Shown here in pieces: positions 24,288 to 26,037 of a DNA stretch of 26,037 nt. The notes beneath the pieces were generated by a model. It was not told the origin of the DNA. It worked only from the letters and a program-made list of their open reading frames with translations, and did not search any database. A program made the translations under genes and the position numbers. The DNA comes from JBGOUJ01 sp041477005 (GTDB lineage: Bacteria; Acidobacteriota; Terriglobia; Bryobacterales; JACQDG01), in assembly GCA_041477005.1 (NCBI GenBank), contig JBGOUJ010000029.1:1-26037 (forward strand). Reading direction: 5' to 3'. Position 1 is the stretch's first letter. Each line of letters begins with the position of its first letter.

Positions 24288-26037
24288 ATGCGACATACTA
24301 GCTTTTCCACACTGAATCCGGCCAGATTCCTGACGCACTTGCTATTGCTGGCCTCGGCATTCTTACCCTGCCTACCTTTGATTGCACAATACAACCTGGC
24401 AAGCCTGGGCGGAGCTGTGGTCGACCCGACTGGCGCCGCCGTTCCGAACGCGAAGGTTAGCATTCGAAACACCGGCACCGGCCTCACCCGCACGGTATCC
24501 ACAGGGGAAAACGGTGCATTCGTGCTGCCGGCCTTGCCCGTCGGCACCTATAACCTTACCGTTGAAAAGACCGGGTTCAGCACCCATGTTCGTGAGGGCA
24601 TCCTACTGACCGTCGATCAGGCGGCGAGTGTGAATGTGACCTTGCAGCTGGGGCAGGTGTCGGAGTCGGTCACGGTCGCGGCTGGCGCTGAGCTGGTGGC
24701 GGCTCGCGAATCGACTGTCGGGCAATTGATTGACGCGAAGCGCGTTGTGGAACTGCCGCTGGATGGCAGGCACCCGCAGGATCTCGTCTTCCTTTCTGCC
24801 GGCACAGTCAACCTCACGGATCGCTATTGCGGCTTCAACTGTTTTGGCGGCGTCTACCCGGGTGAGCAGCGAGGCGGGGTCAACGGCAACGCAGCAGGCA
24901 GTGTTCACTACACGCTCGATGGCAGCTCCCACAATGACACCTACCTGAACATGAATCTGCCTTTTCCCAATCCCGATTCCGTTCAGGAATTCAAGCTCCA
25001 GGAAAACAACCTCAGCGCGGTTTACGGCAGCTCCGGCAGCGGAGTGGTCAACGTCGTGACCAAATCCGGAACCAATGCGGTCCACGGCACGATTTTTGAA
25101 TTCCTGCGTAATGGAGATCTCAACGCCAGGAACTACTTCGCCGCGACGCACGATACGCTGAAGCGCAACCAGTTTGGCGGCAGCGTTGGCGGGCCGATCG
25201 TGAAAGACAATTTATTCTATTTCGGGAGCTACCAGGGCACACGCGTCGCGTCCGCCCCGGCAGGCCTCGTGCAATTCGTGCCGACGCAGGCAGAGCGCAA
25301 CGGCGATTTTTCGGGAACCGCCACTCCGTTGATCGATCCGGAAACGAATGCGCCGATCCCCGGAAACCAGATACCACGCACGCGGCTCAGCGCGCCGGCG
25401 CAGTTCTTTCTGGGAAAAATAGCTTTACCCAACGGGCCTGGGCGCCAGTTGACATTTCCAGGAGCCCCCGCAAAGCCCTTCGAAGACGAAGGCTTGATGA
25501 AGATTGACTACGTTCGGGGCCGCCAGCACTTTGGCGGCCGGTATTACGCTACGGACTTCCGCCAGCCTCCGGTTGTCGCCTCAGCCGGCAACATCCTCGC
25601 CGCCGACCAGCAAGGCAATAAAGTGAGGGTGCAAAGCGTGTCCGGCGATTATCTTTACACCGTCTCCCCCACGCTGCTGCTCGAAGGCAACGTCGGATAC
25701 AACCGGCAGCGAGGCGGTTCGCTGTCGAGCGCCCCATTTTCATTTGCCGATGCCGGTGTCCGGATTGCTCCCGCTTCGATTCCGCCGGGCGAGTTGGTGC
25801 TTAGCGTCGGGGGCGCTTTCAGCATTAACACTAATCACCCCGGCGACTTCGACCGCGATGACTTCAATTTCCGGGGGACAGCCACCGTCATGCGCGGGCC
25901 GCATGAGCTTCGGTTTGGCATGGATGCAGTGCGCCTCCAAAACCAGATTGTTAACACCTTCACGCAGGCTGGGAGTTTTACTTTCGCCAATCGATTGTCG
26001 GGTGATAACGTGGCCGACTTCCTGCTGGGCGACGCCG
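24288..26037 (+). CDS. Oar-like TonB-dependent receptor, 3' end missing
   Basis: The frame is open from ATG 24288 to the window end, giving 583 residues. GAGGA at 24273-24277 lies 10 bases before the start. A signal peptide (FLTHLLLLASAFLPCLPLIAQ) is followed by a carboxypeptidase regulatory-like domain (LGGAVVDPTGAAVPNAKVSI, NGAFVLPALPVGTYNLTVEK), the plug (VVELPLDGRHPQDLVFLSAG, then SGVVNVVTKSGTNAVHGTIF) and the start of the barrel (RNQFGGSVGGPIVKDNLFYF). A cysteine pair in the plug (RYCGFNCFGG) is unusual. It resembles the receptor at 11142-14426 in architecture but is clearly a separate paralog. Its own promoter and palindrome suggest independent regulation. The ligand is unknown. Confidence 0.92.
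   Translation, partial: MRHTSFSTLNPARFLTHLLLLASAFLPCLPLIAQYNLASLGGAVVDPTGAAVPNAKVSIRNTGTGLTRTVSTGENGAFVLPALPVGTYNLTVEKTGFSTHVREGILLTVDQAASVNVTLQLGQVSESVTVAAGAELVAARESTVGQLIDAKRVVELPLDGRHPQDLVFLSAGTVNLTDRYCGFNCFGGVYPGEQRGGVNGNAAGSVHYTLDGSSHNDTYLNMNLPFPNPDSVQEFKLQENNLSAVYGSSGSGVVNVVTKSGTNAVHGTIFEFLRNGDLNARNYFAATHDTLKRNQFGGSVGGPIVKDNLFYFGSYQGTRVASAPAGLVQFVPTQAERNGDFSGTATPLIDPETNAPIPGNQIPRTRLSAPAQFFLGKIALPNGPGRQLTFPGAPAKPFEDEGLMKIDYVRGRQHFGGRYYATDFRQPPVVASAGNILAADQQGNKVRVQSVSGDYLYTVSPTLLLEGNVGYNRQRGGSLSSAPFSFADAGVRIAPASIPPGELVLSVGGAFSINTNHPGDFDRDDFNFRGTATVMRGPHELRFGMDAVRLQNQIVNTFTQAGSFTFANRLSGDNVADFLLGDA

Noticed and set aside
24277..24315. A 12-codon frame (ATG 24277) overlapping the receptor start, considered as a leader peptide
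   Set aside because: The GAGGA overlaps its own start codon instead of preceding it, so it serves ATG 24288; there is no attenuator-like structure.
23727..24338. A 203-codon minus-strand frame in the region upstream of the second receptor
   Set aside because: It overlaps the receptor's promoter and start, has no ribosome binding site or domain, and contains long low-quality stretches.
1..26037. CRISPR arrays, tRNA or rRNA genes, and complete insertion sequences
   Set aside because: No regularly spaced repeats, no cloverleaf or rRNA-like sequence, and only a truncated transposase without two recognisable ends were seen by eye.

Overview
The window is GC-rich, densely coding DNA (judged by eye), and the gene content points to the Acidobacteriota, most likely a Solibacter/Bryobacter-like soil bacterium. 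The main clues are two very large TonB-dependent receptors with an N-terminal carboxypeptidase-regulatory-like (Oar-type) domain, a CRTAC1/ASPIC-UnbV FG-GAP protein beside a TPR protein, a Ser/Thr kinase fused to other domains, and Tat-exported amidohydrolases. This assignment is inference from gene families; no rRNA or marker gene is present.

Layout. (1) 1-4659, plus strand: the 3' part of an FHA-GAF-histidine kinase gene, then a kinase-PEGA-SUMF1-alpha/beta-hydrolase fusion. (2) 4836-6230: a DASS-type carboxylate transporter. (3) 6255-8065, minus strand: a ParDE-like toxin-antitoxin pair, a small secreted cupin-like protein and a VapBC-like pair. (4) 8178-14426, plus strand: L-lactate permease, a short GC-rich repeat cluster, a DUF58 membrane protein and, 11 bases further on, a first Oar-like receptor. 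(5) 20318-14558, minus strand: a decayed transposase end, two tiny overlapping genes, a secreted two-domain esterase-like protein, a frameshifted gene remnant and two overlapping amidohydrolase genes, the first of which lacks most metal ligands. (6) 20319-20664: an intergenic region with a 14-bp inverted repeat that carries the -35 boxes of two face-to-face promoter candidates. (7) 20665-23635: convergent TPR and CRTAC1 genes. (8) 23636-24287: a long leader with a good promoter and an operator-like palindrome. (9) 24288 to the end: a second Oar-like receptor that runs off the window.

How the parts may work together. The right half looks like an uptake and processing cluster for an unknown carbohydrate or ester-containing substrate: receptors at the outer membrane, a secreted esterase-like protein, a Tat-exported amidohydrolase, and TPR/FG-GAP proteins that could bind partners at the cell surface. 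The left half is signalling plus carboxylate transport (DASS and lactate permease), interrupted by toxin-antitoxin modules. No CRISPR array, tRNA, rRNA or complete insertion sequence was found. The least ordinary signals are the inverted-repeat promoter pair at 20374-20527, the four-part kinase/SUMF1/hydrolase fusion, the metal-ligand-poor amidohydrolase coupled to a normal one, and the composite open frame at 19299-20318 that hides small coupled genes.
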